A DNA stretch of 64,000 nt from an uncultured Pelagibacteraceae bacterium (lineage in GTDB: Bacteria; Pseudomonadota; Alphaproteobacteria; Pelagibacterales; Pelagibacteraceae). The notes under the pieces were generated by a model. It was not told the DNA's origin, did no database searches, and saw nothing but the letters and a program-made list of their open reading frames with translations. Positions 17,579 to 27,744 of the stretch are shown piece by piece. The position numbers and the translations under genes were made by a program. The stretch spans positions 62,001 to 126,000 of the forward strand of contig CACJHW010000002.1 in the NCBI GenBank assembly GCA_902593285.1, given 5' to 3'. Positions within the stretch are counted from its first letter, which is position 1, and each line of letters starts with the position of its first letter.

Positions 17579-18537
17579 TTAATTATTGATAATAGTTTTT
17601 CATAAATCTTATCTGGATTTATTTTATCTTTACCATGAGTGTTGTGAGAAACAGTAGTTTCTCCATCAGGAATTATTGGATGCATATTTGTATTATAAGA
17701 ACCATAAATTAATGGTGTATCTGCCATTAATGTAATTGTTTTAACTCCTAATGCTGATGATAAATGCGAGAAACTTGTATCATTACAAATTGCAACATTA
17801 CAATTTTTTATAATAGGTAATGTTTCTTTTATACTGAGGTTATCTAAAGCAACACACTTTTCTCTAAATTTTGTACTTAATATTTCTATTAAGATTTTTT
17901 GCTCATCTTCATTTTTACCTGTAGCTAAAAAAAATCTACATTTTTTAATATTTTCTAATCTTTCCATTACGTTTAGAAAAGTTTTTGATGGTATTCTTTT
18001 TGTTGGACCTGAACCACCTACACCTAACAAAACATTAAGTTCTTCATTATTTATATTAAAGTTTATTGCCGATTTTTGAACTAGATCATTATCAATTTGA
18101 ATCTCTGGATTATCAATAGTTTCAATATCTAAATATCTTTTTATTAATTTTTTAGCAGATTCTGTAATATGTTGATTTTGTTTCTTAAATAACGGGTATT
18201 GAAATATTTCTTTGATACCTGCCAATCTAGAAATTAAATTATATCTCAAAGAAGAATTGAATATAAAAACTTTATTGAAATTATATTTTTTTATATCGCT
18301 TGCTAATTTGAAAAATCCATTAAAACCATTATGTTTTTGATTTATTTTATTTTCTCTCTCTAAGTGAATTATTTCATCAATATAATTTGTTTGATTTAAA
18401 AATTCGTCAGCTTTTGAATTTTCTTTCACTAGCAAACTAACAGGTGCTCCAAATTTATTTGAAATAGCTTTAATAAAGGGTAGGAAAATAACCGTATCAC
18501 CAATACCCATCTTATTTTGAATAGCTAATATTTTCAT
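17575..18537 (-). CDS. Glycosyltransferase family 9 (heptosyltransferase-like)
   Basis: MKILAIQNKMGIGDTVIFLPFIKAI, LLGVGGSGPTKRIP, CNDTSFSHLSSALGVKTI; ORF opens at 18606, start MKILAIQ at 18537 preferred. Confidence 0.8.
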   Translation of the reverse strand: MKILAIQNKMGIGDTVIFLPFIKAISNKFGAPVSLLVKENSKADEFLNQTNYIDEIIHLERENKINQKHNGFNGFFKLASDIKKYNFNKVFIFNSSLRYNLISRLAGIKEIFQYPLFKKQNQHITESAKKLIKRYLDIETIDNPEIQIDNDLVQKSAINFNINNEELNVLLGVGGSGPTKRIPSKTFLNVMERLENIKKCRFFLATGKNEDEQKILIEILSTKFREKCVALDNLSIKETLPIIKNCNVAICNDTSFSHLSSALGVKTITLMADTPLIYGSYNTNMHPIIPDGETTVSHNTHGKDKINPDKIYEKLLSIIN

Positions 18538-18586
18538 AGTTAATTTATAAACTTTACTAATTAATATTTTTATATAAATTTTTACT

Positions 18587-19471
18587 ATGAGTAAAATTAA
18601 AGGCATTTATGCGGCCTCAATGTCGATCCTAAATGATGATTTGACGCTTGATATCAAAAAAACCATTCTGCACGCAGAAATGGTTATAGACAACGGTTGT
18701 CATGGAGCAGCTATATTTGGAAGTACAGGGCAAGCTCAACTTATACCTGTCTCTGAAAAAATTAATTTGTTAAATCATCTGACTTCAAGCAAATACAAAG
18801 AAAAGTATATTATTGGTACTGGTTTAAATTCTTTAGGTGAAACAATTAATTTAATGAGAGTTTCCAAATCTTTAGGTTTTAATAGATTTTTAATTATGCC
18901 TCCTGCTTATTATAAATATGGAGATAAAGAAGTAATAGAATTTTATAGCAAAATAGTAGAGGTAATTTCTGATTGTGAAATAGTACTATATAATTTTGAA
19001 AAACTCTGTGGTTACAAGTTCAGTATTGAGTGTATTGAAGAGTTAGTAAACAAATATCCAAAAAATATTATTGGAGTAAAAGATAGTTCTTATAATCTTT
19101 TTGAAAACTTAAAAATTGAAAATTTTTCAGTTTTACCTGGATCAGAATCTAAATTATTTAAAGGTCTTCAGTTAGGATGTTCAGGAATTATTACAGCTAC
19201 ATGCAATGCTACTTCTGTACTGGCAAGAAAAGTATACGATGATTTTAATGATGGACATGATCAGACAGTAAACCAAAATCTTTGCGATGTAAGAGCTGAA
19301 TTTGAAAAATATAATTTGATTTCAGGTTTACATACTTACTTTAGTAAAAAAGAAATATATTATAAAAATCTTCTACCACCGCTCAGTATTTTAAATTCTA
19401 AAGATGAAATGGATTTAATAAATAATTTAGAAAAATTAAATTTTTCATTAAAAAATACTGAGGCGGCTTAA
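18587..19471 (+). CDS. Dihydrodipicolinate synthase family aldolase/lyase
   Basis: GAAIFGSTGQAQLIPVSEK, Schiff-base region IIGVKDSSYN; TIM-barrel DapA-like. Confidence 0.82.
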   Translation: MSKIKGIYAASMSILNDDLTLDIKKTILHAEMVIDNGCHGAAIFGSTGQAQLIPVSEKINLLNHLTSSKYKEKYIIGTGLNSLGETINLMRVSKSLGFNRFLIMPPAYYKYGDKEVIEFYSKIVEVISDCEIVLYNFEKLCGYKFSIECIEELVNKYPKNIIGVKDSSYNLFENLKIENFSVLPGSESKLFKGLQLGCSGIITATCNATSVLARKVYDDFNDGHDQTVNQNLCDVRAEFEKYNLISGLHTYFSKKEIYYKNLLPPLSILNSKDEMDLINNLEKLNFSLKNTEAA

Positions 19472-20662
19472 ATGCAATTAGCTAGATTTTTAAATAATGT
19501 TTTTAAAAAAGATGGATTTATTTTAGTTGATGCTAATTCAAAAAGTTACATCATTGGAAATCCAAAAAGTGAAAACCCTATAAAACTAAAAATTTTAAAT
19601 AAAAATCTTCATTATAAGTTGCTGTTTCATCCTGATTTATATTTTGGCGAAGCATATACAGATGGTGAAATAATCATTGAAAATGGAACTCTAACTGATT
19701 TTTTGGATCTTTCTTTAATGAATTTTGGAAGAGGAAACTTAAATTTTTTCAGTTATTTAATAAACAGATTAAGAGGTTCTTATAGATATCTAACTAATTT
19801 TAATTTTATAAAAAAATCAAAAATGAATGTTTCACATCATTATGATATTTCGGATGATCTTTATGACTTATTTTTGGATCCTAAAAGACAATATTCATGT
19901 GCATATTTTAAAAATGAAACAGATACATTAGAAACTGCTCAAAATAATAAAATTCAACATATAATAAAAAAACTTAATATAAAACCAAATCAAAAAGTTT
20001 TAGATATTGGATGTGGATGGGGTTCTCTTGCAATAGATATTGCAAAAAGTGCAAACTGCGAAGTAACAGGTATTACACTTTCAGAAAACCAATTTAATTA
20101 CTGCAAGAAAAGAGCAAAAGAACTTAATTTAGAAAATCAATTAAACTTTAAGTTAATGGATTATAGAGAGCTTGATGAAAAATTTGATAGAATAGTCAGT
20201 GTTGGGATGTTTGAACATGTAGGAAGAAAATTTTATAAAAAATTTTTTTCACAAGTTGAAAAACTTTTAAAAGATGATGGAGTATCATTAATTCATACTA
20301 TAGGATCAGTAAATCCACCAAGAGATCCACATCCATGGATCACTAAGTATATTTTTCCAGGAGGCTATACTCCAAGTTTAAGCGAGGTAACAACACCAAT
20401 TGAAAATGCAGGCTTAATAGTTGCAGATATTGAGGTTTTAAGACTTCATTACTCTCATACACTAAGACATTGGAAAGAAAATTGTATTCGAAATAAAGAC
20501 AAAATAATTGAAATGTTTGATGAAAGATTTTTTAGAATGTGGGAATTTTATCTTGCTGGTTGTGAGATGGCATTTAAATGGGGTGATCAAGTTGTATATC
20601 AATTTCAATTAACAAAGAATTATTCCTCTACGCCTGTTACAAGAGACTATATTTATCAATAA
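19472..20662 (+). CDS. cfa: Cyclopropane-fatty-acyl-phospholipid synthase
   Basis: HHYDISDDLYDLFLDPKRQYSCAYF, VLDIGCGWGSLAIDIA, MFEHVGRKFY. Confidence 0.93.
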   Translation: MQLARFLNNVFKKDGFILVDANSKSYIIGNPKSENPIKLKILNKNLHYKLLFHPDLYFGEAYTDGEIIIENGTLTDFLDLSLMNFGRGNLNFFSYLINRLRGSYRYLTNFNFIKKSKMNVSHHYDISDDLYDLFLDPKRQYSCAYFKNETDTLETAQNNKIQHIIKKLNIKPNQKVLDIGCGWGSLAIDIAKSANCEVTGITLSENQFNYCKKRAKELNLENQLNFKLMDYRELDEKFDRIVSVGMFEHVGRKFYKKFFSQVEKLLKDDGVSLIHTIGSVNPPRDPHPWITKYIFPGGYTPSLSEVTTPIENAGLIVADIEVLRLHYSHTLRHWKENCIRNKDKIIEMFDERFFRMWEFYLAGCEMAFKWGDQVVYQFQLTKNYSSTPVTRDYIYQ

Positions 20663-20690
20663 ATAATTGGTAGAAACTAACTCTCTTAAA

Positions 20691-21903
20691 ATGAAAAAAA
20701 AGAAAAAAAAATTAAAAAAAAGTATTTTTAAAAACCAAAAAAAAAACCAAAAAAAAAGTTAAAAAAATATCTAAAAAGTCAAATAAATTTAAGATTAAAA
20801 ATAAATCTGTAAAAAAAAATAATAATCGAAGAAAACAAAAAAAATCAAAGAAACTAAAACTATCAAAAAAAATTTCAAAAAAATCTAAATCTACTGTACC
20901 AAAGAAAGCAGATTTTCTTTTAAAATTAGTTAACTTTCAAAATTCTTTAAAGCCTGAATTTAAGTTTAGATTAAATTTCGGTTTTGAAAAATATATCCAA
21001 GCATTTTTTGATAAAATAGCAGATACAATTTCACAGTATAAAATTCTAAAAAAAGATGAAGCAAGGAGGTTAAAATTAGAAAAACAAGAAAAAGAAAGAT
21101 TAGAAAAGATTGAAGCTGCAAAAGAAAAGCAAAAAGAGGCTGAATTAAAAGTTAAATTAAAAGAACAAGCCTTAAAAGATGAAATTAGATTAGAAAAACA
21201 AAGAACAAAAGAAATAAAACTATTTTTAAGAAAAGAACAAGCTCTTTTAAGAATTGAACAAGCAGAAAAACAAAAGCAATTTTTACAACAATTAAAACTA
21301 GATAAGCAAATTGAAAAATTTAGAGTTAGAGAGGTTAAAGAATTAGAGAAATTAGAAAAAATTTCTTTAAGAGAAAAGAGAGAGGATTATGCTGGCTTAC
21401 AACAAAGAATAGAAAAACTAAAAGAAAAATACCGAATTATTAGAGATCAAAAGATTAGGGAAAGAGTAGAGGCCTTAGGAGTAAAAATTCAAGGAGATGA
21501 AGATAGAGAAACACTTTTACAAAAAGAAAAAGAATATACTTTAGCTAGACAAAAAATTGAGTTTGCTCTCGAAAGTTTTTATAGAAGTGCTAGTAGCTTA
21601 GTATTTCAATTAAACAAAAGACACATAACAAGGCACATGTCTATCTTCAGATGTATTGATAGAAGGTTTGAAACTGGAGAAATATTTGTTAAGTGGGATG
21701 AAGCATCAGATGATGAATGGCTTTTATTAATTTATATAAAAAATAATTCGCCTGATGAAGGAATAGTTATTGAAGATAAAACTAACCCAGAAAAAAATAT
21801 TTCTCATGAATTTAAAAATAATGAAATATTTAAGGCTTCAGATACCATGGTTGACGCACTTACTCAATTAATCGGAAGAAAAAGAGCCAAAAATATCAAT
21901 TAA
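20691..21903 (+). CDS. Lysine-rich N-terminus plus long coiled coil, hypothetical protein; start codon and body are in different frames (apparent +1 nt in a poly-A region)
   Basis: Frame open from 20716 to 21903 with no ATG/GTG/TTG before ATG 21637; ATG at 20691 encodes MKKKKKKLKKSIFKNQ in the other frame; removing one A (e.g. in the 10-A run 20737-20746) joins them. Confidence 0.7.
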
Positions 21904-21933
21904 ATTATCTTAAATTATTAAGTATCATTTAGA

Positions 21934-22227
21934 ATGTTATTTTCATCTGCGTTAATGATAATTTTATATTTAGTATTTAGATATGTTCTTGCATGGATAA
22001 GATATTTTAACAGTCTTGACTCTAGATTAGGCCAATCAACATGGCGATGGAGTTATGATTATCCAGTTATAGGTGAAAGAGATATCTCAGATCTTGATGA
22101 TAAAACTTTCGTAAGACTGAGAAGAAAAAGAAATAGAGTTATAACTCTAATGTACTCAATTTTATTAATAATGTTTTTATTATCTATGTCTTTACTCAGT
22201 GAATTTTTAATATTCTTCTTAACTTAG
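21934..22227 (+). CDS. Small membrane protein of unknown function
   Basis: 97 aa with N- and C-terminal TM segments. Confidence 0.6.
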   Translation: MLFSSALMIILYLVFRYVLAWIRYFNSLDSRLGQSTWRWSYDYPVIGERDISDLDDKTFVRLRRKRNRVITLMYSILLIMFLLSMSLLSEFLIFFLT

Positions 22228-22571
22228 TTTTTGAGTTGTTTTTTATTTTTCAAATATAAAAAAAAGGCAATCATTTCATACCCATATTTAAAGATTGTGA
22301 AAATTATTGGTAGTTTAAAAAATTTATATAGAAATTTATATTTTGGAATTTTTTTCCAAACATAAAGAAATGCCTCCGCGCCTTCAATAATTTTACCATT
22401 TTCCTTAACATGCAATCTTCTTAATAATTCTTTGTCATTTCTAGATGTTTCATTTTCAGCATCTGAATTATTTGTAATATCTATCCAGTCAATATCTTTA
22501 ATATTTTCTTTTTTATATAAGTTAATTTCTGATCTACAGATTTTACAAGAGTTATTAAAAAATACTTTCAT
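22224..22571 (-). CDS. DCC-family (DUF393) thiol-disulfide-like protein
   Basis: FFNNSCKICRSEINLYK, IDWIDIT, GAEAFLYVWKKIPKY. Confidence 0.8.
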   Translation of the reverse strand: MKVFFNNSCKICRSEINLYKKENIKDIDWIDITNNSDAENETSRNDKELLRRLHVKENGKIIEGAEAFLYVWKKIPKYKFLYKFFKLPIIFTIFKYGYEMIAFFLYLKNKKQLKN

Positions 22572-22656
22572 TTAGTAATAATTAACTTTTAGTATTAAAT
22601 TGTACATGCGTAAAATGATCAGTTGAAAATTATCAACAAACCACTATTTAAGATGA

Positions 22657-24069
22657 ATGAGTAATTTCTTTAACAAATCTGATTTAACAAGACAAGATGC
22701 AGATAAAATAGTATCTGATACACTAAATAATTGTGATGATGGTGAGCTTTATTTAGAGGAGTCTAAATCAGAGTCAATTGTGTTAGATGATAATAAAATA
22801 AAAAGCTCGAACTATAGTTCTGATTTAGGATTTGGCTTCAGAGCTATCTCAAACGAGGTTGTTGCTTATTCATATTCTAACGAAATATCAAAAGATTCAT
22901 TAAAAAATTCCTCAGAAAATCTTAAATCAACTCTTAAATCAATTAAAGGCACATATAATCATGAAATTCCAAAATCTAATAAAAAGTTTTATGAAGATAT
23001 TAATCCAATTGAACAAAAATCTTTAGACTCGAAATTAGAAGTTTTAAATAAAGTAAATGATTTTTTAAGAAAAAAAGATGGATCAGTAAAACAAGTGACT
23101 GCTAGTTTTGCTGGTGAGCAAAAATCAATTGAAATTATTCGATCAGGTGGAGAAGCACTCACCGATGTACGTCCATTAATTAGATTTAATGTTTCTGTAA
23201 TGTTGGAAAAAAATGGAAGAAAAGAAACGGGAGTATATGGAATTGGTGGCAGACAATCTTATGATGATTATTTAAAAAATGATAATTGGAAAAATGTTTG
23301 TGAAGAGGCCTTTAGGATTGCATCAGTAAATTTAGAAAGCAAACCAGCACCTGCTGGTGAGATGAAAGTAGTCTTAGGACCTGGTTGGCCTGCTATATTA
23401 ATTCATGAAGCAATTGGTCATGGTCTAGAAGGAGATTTTAATAGAAAAAAAACATCAGCATTTCATGATCTTATTGGAGAAAAAGTTGCAAGTGAGGGAG
23501 TAACAATTGTTGATGATGGTACAATAGATAATAGAAGAGGCAGTTTAACTATTGATGATGAGGGAACGCCAACTGAGCGAACAGTTCTAATTGAAAATGG
23601 TATTCTCAAAAATTTTATGCAAGACAGACACAATGCAAGATTAATGAATACAAGATCTACCGGATCTGGAAGAAGAGAAAATTATAGACATATTGTTTTG
23701 CCAAGAATGAGAAACACAATGATGTTGAGTGGTAATCAAACTCAAGATGAAATGATCAAATCTGTTGATAAAGGAATTTTTGCAGTAAGTTTTGGAGGTG
23801 GCCAGGTAGATATTACTTCTGGAAAATTTGTATTTAATTGTACAGAAGCTTACGAAATTAATAATGGTAAAATTGGATCTCCAATTAAAGGCGCGACACT
23901 TATTGGTGACGGACCATCAATACTTAAAGAAGTATCGATGGTAGGAAATGATATGATGTTAGACCCAGGCATAGGAACTTGTGGAAAAGCAGGACAAGGA
24001 GTTCCTGTGGGAGTCGCTCAACCTTCAATTTTAATTGATAAAATGACAGTTGGTGGAACAAAACTTTAA
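22657..24069 (+). CDS. tldD: Metalloprotease TldD
   Basis: HEAIGHGLEGDFNRKKTSAF metal site; followed by pmbA. Confidence 0.93.
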   Translation: MSNFFNKSDLTRQDADKIVSDTLNNCDDGELYLEESKSESIVLDDNKIKSSNYSSDLGFGFRAISNEVVAYSYSNEISKDSLKNSSENLKSTLKSIKGTYNHEIPKSNKKFYEDINPIEQKSLDSKLEVLNKVNDFLRKKDGSVKQVTASFAGEQKSIEIIRSGGEALTDVRPLIRFNVSVMLEKNGRKETGVYGIGGRQSYDDYLKNDNWKNVCEEAFRIASVNLESKPAPAGEMKVVLGPGWPAILIHEAIGHGLEGDFNRKKTSAFHDLIGEKVASEGVTIVDDGTIDNRRGSLTIDDEGTPTERTVLIENGILKNFMQDRHNARLMNTRSTGSGRRENYRHIVLPRMRNTMMLSGNQTQDEMIKSVDKGIFAVSFGGGQVDITSGKFVFNCTEAYEINNGKIGSPIKGATLIGDGPSILKEVSMVGNDMMLDPGIGTCGKAGQGVPVGVAQPSILIDKMTVGGTKL

Positions 24070-24075
24070 AATATT

Positions 24076-25392
24076 ATGGTTAAGGATCAAGAATTTCTAA
24101 AATCTAAAGCTTCATATTGTTTAGATTTGGCAAAAAAAATGGGAGCAACTGATGCAAGTGTTACAGTTGGTCACTCAATTTCAGAAACAGTTAATTTTAG
24201 AAATAAGTCCCTAGAAGCCTCAGATAGATCAGATGGATTGGCATTAAGTATAGAAACTTATTTAGGTAAAAGAAGGTCATCAATTTCATCATCAAATTTA
24301 CTAAATGAAAATATAAAAACTTTAATTGAAAAGTGCTTTGAAACTACAAAAATTACACCAGAGGATGAATTTAATTCTTTGCCTGATAAAAATTTATTAG
24401 CTAAACAAATTAGTAGCCTTAATTTGTATGATGAAACAAGATTCGAAAACGATAAAAAAATAAAATATTTAAAAGATTTAGAGGAATCCGCTTCATCTGA
24501 TAAACAAATCATAAATACAGAATCTAGTTTCACTGAAAATAAGTCAAATTTTATATTAGCTAATAGTGATGGTTTCTGTGACGGTTATAAAACTTCTTCT
24601 TTTGCTGCTTCTTGTGTAACAGTTGCAAAAGATGAAAATAGCATGGAAAGAGACTACGAATTTTCTAGCAAACGTCATTTGTCTGATATTAAGCAAGCAA
24701 CAGAACTAGGAAATAAAGCTGCCAAGCAAACTATTAGAAAATTGAGTCCTAAGAAAATTGGAAGTGAGAAGATTAGCATAATTTTTGATAAAAGAATTTC
24801 AAAGGGAATGTTAAGTGCTTTTGCAAGTGCAATATCTGCCTCTGCAATTGCAAGAGGTACCTCATTTTTAAAAGATAAAATTGACCAACAGGTTTTTGCT
24901 AATTCGATAAATGTAATTGATAAACCAGATATAATTAAAGGAATGGGTTCTCAAAATTTTGATTCAGAAGGTGTAAATTCAAATACATTACAACTTATAG
25001 AGAATGGAATACTTAAAAATTATCTTGTAGATACTTACAATGGAAAAAAATTAAATTTAAAATCAAATGGAAGAAGTGGTGGAACTACCAATTTATATTT
25101 TGAAAAAGGAAATATAAGCTACGAAAATATTATGAAAAAAAATTCAAGAAGTCTTTATATTACTGAAACTATTGGCCACGGATCTAATCTTGTAACAGGA
25201 GATTATTCAGTAGGGGCTACTGGTTTTTTAGTTGAAGATGGCGAATTTAAATATCCTGTTAATGAAATAACAATTGCTGGTAATTTTAAGGATATGTTCA
25301 AAAATATAATTTTAGCTAATGATTTAGAATTCGAATATTCAGTCAATTCACCAACTATGATGATAGAGGGTATGACTGTTGCAGGAAAATGA
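24076..25392 (+). CDS. pmbA: Metalloprotease TldE/PmbA
   Basis: PmbA-like C-terminal region LYITETIGHGSNLVTGDYSVGATGF. Confidence 0.92.
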   Translation: MVKDQEFLKSKASYCLDLAKKMGATDASVTVGHSISETVNFRNKSLEASDRSDGLALSIETYLGKRRSSISSSNLLNENIKTLIEKCFETTKITPEDEFNSLPDKNLLAKQISSLNLYDETRFENDKKIKYLKDLEESASSDKQIINTESSFTENKSNFILANSDGFCDGYKTSSFAASCVTVAKDENSMERDYEFSSKRHLSDIKQATELGNKAAKQTIRKLSPKKIGSEKISIIFDKRISKGMLSAFASAISASAIARGTSFLKDKIDQQVFANSINVIDKPDIIKGMGSQNFDSEGVNSNTLQLIENGILKNYLVDTYNGKKLNLKSNGRSGGTTNLYFEKGNISYENIMKKNSRSLYITETIGHGSNLVTGDYSVGATGFLVEDGEFKYPVNEITIAGNFKDMFKNIILANDLEFEYSVNSPTMMIEGMTVAGK

Positions 25393-26360
25393 GTAGTTAT
25401 TGTGTAATTGGCTCTGGAATTTCTGGAGCAACAATAGCTAATTTATTAAGTAAAAAAAATTCTGTACACATTTATGACAAAGCTCGAGGTCCAGGTGGCA
25501 GATCTTCTTTTAAAAGATTAAATAAGTCAAAAGGATTTGACCATGGTGCACAATATATTTCTCCTAAATCAATTAAATTTAAAAAATTTGTTGAAAAATT
25601 ATGTAAAAAAAAAATTTTAAAAAAATGGAGTGGCAAACATATTTTTTTAAACAAATTAAAAAAAGAAAATAAAAATCATGTTAAAATAATTGGCTACAAG
25701 GGTAACAATGATATTAGCAAACATTTAATAAAGAATATAAATTGTAATTTCCAAAGTGAGTTAGAGAAAATTAAATTTGTAAACAAAAAATGGAAGCTAG
25801 TCTTTAAGAACAATAAAACAAAATATTATGATAAATTAGTATTAACTTGCCCATTCCCGCAATTAAAAAAATTATCAGAAAAATTTATTAAGGATCCATT
25901 TATTAAGCAAAAAATCAAAATGGATGCAAATATTACAGTTATGATCGAAATTAAAAAAACAAATAAAAACATATCAAGTTATTTATTTAACGATAAAATT
26001 TTAGGATGGGCCGCTAAAGAAAATAGTAAAAAAAGATTTAAAAGTAATAATGATTTATGGACTTTACAAAGTACAAGCCTATGGGCAAATAACAAAATAA
26101 ATAAAAATAGAGAAAATAAAGAAAAAAATTCAAAGATTTTAATTGATCAATTTTTTAAACTTACTGGAATTAAAAAAACAAAAATATTAACTTCATTAAA
26201 CCATGGTTGGAAATATTCTTCAAATTCTAGATCTTTAAAAATTAAAAGTTATTGGAATAACAAATTAAATTTAGGAGTATGTGCAGATTGGTTTGTAGGT
26301 CCTAGAGTAGAGGCTGGATGGATAAGTGCAAACGATCTTTATAAAAAAATAAATAAATAA
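25389..26360 (+). CDS. FAD-dependent amine oxidase/renalase-like oxidoreductase
   Basis: VIGSGISGATIANLL Rossmann motif, KARGPGGRSSFKR, FDHGAQYIS. Confidence 0.82.
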   Translation: MSSYCVIGSGISGATIANLLSKKNSVHIYDKARGPGGRSSFKRLNKSKGFDHGAQYISPKSIKFKKFVEKLCKKKILKKWSGKHIFLNKLKKENKNHVKIIGYKGNNDISKHLIKNINCNFQSELEKIKFVNKKWKLVFKNNKTKYYDKLVLTCPFPQLKKLSEKFIKDPFIKQKIKMDANITVMIEIKKTNKNISSYLFNDKILGWAAKENSKKRFKSNNDLWTLQSTSLWANNKINKNRENKEKNSKILIDQFFKLTGIKKTKILTSLNHGWKYSSNSRSLKIKSYWNNKLNLGVCADWFVGPRVEAGWISANDLYKKINK

Positions 26361-26362
26361 TT

Positions 26363-27043
26363 TTATTTAAGATTTTTTAAGCGATACTCCCAATTTCCCA
26401 TTCTTTCATATGTAACTTTGACAATAACTGAAGTTTTTTTATCAAGCCAAATATCAAAATTTAATTTTTTATCTTCTGGAAGAGACATATCTTTAGATGT
26501 GAGTTTGAAATGATCTGTTTCGTATTGTTTTCCATCAATTGAAATATTTTCCTTACCAATAAAAGTAACTATTTGTTCTTTTATACTTCCAGAAATAGGA
26601 CTTATTTGGCTTTCTGCTTGTAAAATTTTATGACTCCACCAATTTCCAATAATATTTTTAACAGAAGCTTCACCTGAATATGAAGATCCTTTAATATCAA
26701 ACTTTTCATTATTTTTATCTAGTTTTAAGTTCACAAATTTTTCTTTTTTATTTTGAAGTGTCTTTGATTGAAAAGATATTAATTTATCTTTTAAATAAAT
26801 TTCTTCTCCATATCCCTCTACTTTAAATATTGTTGCAGATAGTAATTTTACCTCAAATTTATATTGATTTTTTACTATCGTTTTTTCATCATCTCTTTTA
26901 AAATAATAATTGTTATATCCAATTACTTCATCATTTCTCAAGATCTCCATTTCTATTTTATCAAATTTGTTATAATGACCTATATGAGCTAGAGAAATTG
27001 ATGAGAAAAATACAACAAGTAAAATAGCTGCAAACTTTTTCAT
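26363..27043 (-). CDS. Periplasmic protein of unknown function (DUF6134-like)
   Basis: Signal peptide; WLDKKTSVIVKVTYERMGNWEYRL. Confidence 0.6.
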   Translation of the reverse strand: MKKFAAILLVVFFSSISLAHIGHYNKFDKIEMEILRNDEVIGYNNYYFKRDDEKTIVKNQYKFEVKLLSATIFKVEGYGEEIYLKDKLISFQSKTLQNKKEKFVNLKLDKNNEKFDIKGSSYSGEASVKNIIGNWWSHKILQAESQISPISGSIKEQIVTFIGKENISIDGKQYETDHFKLTSKDMSLPEDKKLNFDIWLDKKTSVIVKVTYERMGNWEYRLKNLK

Positions 27044-27096
27044 TTGCTGGTTACAATATTAGAATTTTTCATTAATAGATATAGCTTATTACAATT

Positions 27097-27744
27097 ATGT
27101 TTTTAAAAATAAAAAAAATTCCAAAAGTAAAATGGAGCTCAGAAAAACCATTTAATTTTAAACCAAAGTTTTCTACATTTTTTTTCTTATGTTTTGGTTT
27201 GTCTTTATTTGGGTTAGGCGAGGGATTGTTAATTGTTTCATTCACAGGAGCCTCTCCTTGGAGTGTTTTAGCTCAAGGTATTTCCTTAAATGTTAATTTA
27301 AGTATTGGCACTATCACATTATTAATAAGTATTGCTGTTTTAATTTTATGGATACCTCTTGGGCAAAAACCAGGAATGGGCACAATATTTAATGCTTTGA
27401 TTATTGCAATTATGATTGATCTTTGTATCAAGTATGTTCCAACACCATCAAATTATATTCATCAATTATTATTAGCTGTAATTTCTGTTATCACGGTTGG
27501 AATAGGTGGGGGTATTTACTTAGTATCGAATTTAGGAGCCGGTCCTAGAGATGGACTTATGATAGGATTACAAAAATTAACTAATTTTCCTATAGCTGCT
27601 GTAAGAGGAACATTAGAAATTTCAGTTGTTAGTATTGGGTGGTATTTAGGAGGAACAGTAGGGGTTGGAACTTTATTATTTGCATTTGGCATAGGTCCTT
27701 GCGTTGCTTTAGGACTTTATTTAGTTGATAAAACTTTTGATTAG
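27097..27744 (+). CDS. YczE/YitT-like membrane protein
   Basis: GASPWSVLAQGIS, NLGAGPRDGLMIGLQ. Confidence 0.75.
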   Translation: MFLKIKKIPKVKWSSEKPFNFKPKFSTFFFLCFGLSLFGLGEGLLIVSFTGASPWSVLAQGISLNVNLSIGTITLLISIAVLILWIPLGQKPGMGTIFNALIIAIMIDLCIKYVPTPSNYIHQLLLAVISVITVGIGGGIYLVSNLGAGPRDGLMIGLQKLTNFPIAAVRGTLEISVVSIGWYLGGTVGVGTLLFAFGIGPCVALGLYLVDKTFD

